Positions 63,533 to 64,000 of a stretch of 64,000 nt of DNA are shown piece after piece. Where the stretch lies: contig NZ_JAGIAG010000005.1 of assembly GCF_017744955.1 (NCBI RefSeq), positions 124,001-188,000 on the forward strand. The letters are read 5' to 3'. The DNA comes from Dokdonella sp. (lineage in GTDB: Bacteria; Pseudomonadota; Gammaproteobacteria; Xanthomonadales; Rhodanobacteraceae). The position numbers and the translations under genes were made by a program. Every line of letters begins with the position of its first letter. Position 1 is the stretch's first letter. Below the pieces are notes generated by a model. The model was not told where the DNA came from and made no database searches. It saw only the letters and a list, made by a program, of their open reading frames with translations.

Positions 63533-64000
63533 ATGACCGAATCTCATATCGGCGACGCCGCACCTCGCCGGCGCCACTACGCGCAGATCGACGTGTTCAC
63601 GCGCCGCGCCGGCTACGGCAATCCGGTGGCTGTCGTTTTCGACGCCGACGATCTGGACACCGCGGCGATGCAGCGGCTCGCGAACTGGACCAATCTGTCG
63701 GAAACGACCTTCGTGCTCGCGCCCAGCGTCGCGCAGGCCGACTTCCGTCTGCGCATCTTCACGCCGCGCCAGGAGCTGCCGTTCGCCGGGCATCCGACCC
63801 TCGGCACCGCGCATGCCGTGCTGGACGCGCGCACCGACCTCGCCAAGCGCGACGCGCTGGTGCTCGAATGCGCCGCCGGTCTGCTGCCGCTGCGCGTCGA
63901 ACGCACCGGCGGGGAACGCCGCCTGTTCGTGCAAGCGCCGCCGGCGCGGCTGGAGCCGCCCTCGCCGATCCTGCTCGCCGATTGCGAGCACGCGCTCGGC
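63533..64000 (+). CDS. PhzF family protein, 3' end outside the window
   Basis: The first 156 residues are present and open to the window edge. They show the PhzF fold motifs: GYGNPVAVVFDAD, LSETTFVL and PFAGHPTLGTAHAVL. PhzF proteins are isomerases or epimerase-like enzymes, and most family members have no known substrate. The gene diverges from lysAC. Confidence 0.88.
   Translation, partial: MTESHIGDAAPRRRHYAQIDVFTRRAGYGNPVAVVFDADDLDTAAMQRLANWTNLSETTFVLAPSVAQADFRLRIFTPRQELPFAGHPTLGTAHAVLDARTDLAKRDALVLECAAGLLPLRVERTGGERRLFVQAPPARLEPPSPILLADCEHALG

Overview
This is a high-GC chromosomal stretch from a Gammaproteobacterium, most likely Xanthomonadales (Lysobacterales) and perhaps Rhodanobacteraceae. 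The placement is inferred from a fused aspartate kinase/diaminopimelate decarboxylase, a MurL/MurD2 pair (the Xanthomonas-type route to D-glutamate in peptidoglycan), many TonB-dependent receptors and S9 peptidases, and a secreted protein ending in an IFVDGFE-type tail. I see no tRNA, rRNA, CRISPR array, insertion sequence or prophage.

Layout. 0-1.8 kb: 5' part of a large unknown protein. 2-3.2 kb: ArsR/SRPBCC/GFA unit behind a promoter with a palindromic operator in its spacer. 3.2-9.2 kb: cyanophycin-type cluster (cyanophycinase, zinc-ribbon membrane protein, CphA, and a second Mur ligase that seems to start at CTG). 9.3-13.8 kb: LtrA-family protein, a small secreted protein and an S9 peptidase. 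13.9-23.1 kb: visibly lower-GC block with a TonB receptor, two secreted proteins and two tandem paralogues, bracketed by two closely related PsrA-like TetR regulators that point inward. 23.5-27.1 kb: peptide transporter and a second S9 peptidase. 27.2-33.4 kb: nucleotide-sugar genes (manC and the dTDP-rhamnose set rmlBACD, with a PhyH-type oxygenase between rmlC and rmlD). 33.5-38.9 kb: lysA, M19 dipeptidase and two penicillin-binding-fold serine hydrolases. 39.4-43.9 kb: transglutaminase-like protein and an Oar-like TonB receptor. 44-51.2 kb: murein-peptide salvage cluster (DUF819 permease, NlpC/P60 hydrolase, L-Ala-D/L-Glu epimerase, RpiR regulator, L,D-transpeptidase-like lipoprotein, DAACS symporter). 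51.5-57.5 kb: housekeeping and mixed genes (ssb, CocE-type hydrolase, ispB and others). 57.5-63.4 kb: murD2, murL, a membrane protein and lysAC. 63.5 kb to the edge: start of a PhzF-family gene.

The common thread is cell-wall amino acids. lysAC and lysA handle meso-diaminopimelate and lysine, murD2/murL install D-Glu, and the 34-39 and 44-51 kb clusters look built to break down murein peptides and recover their amino acids. The cyanophycin cluster would be a nitrogen store made of aspartate and arginine.

Three families of intergenic inverted repeats (near 28.7-29.0, 38.9-39.4 and 49.6-49.9 kb; 32.1-32.3 kb; 10.7, 34.7 and 47.8 kb) fill most of the larger gaps.
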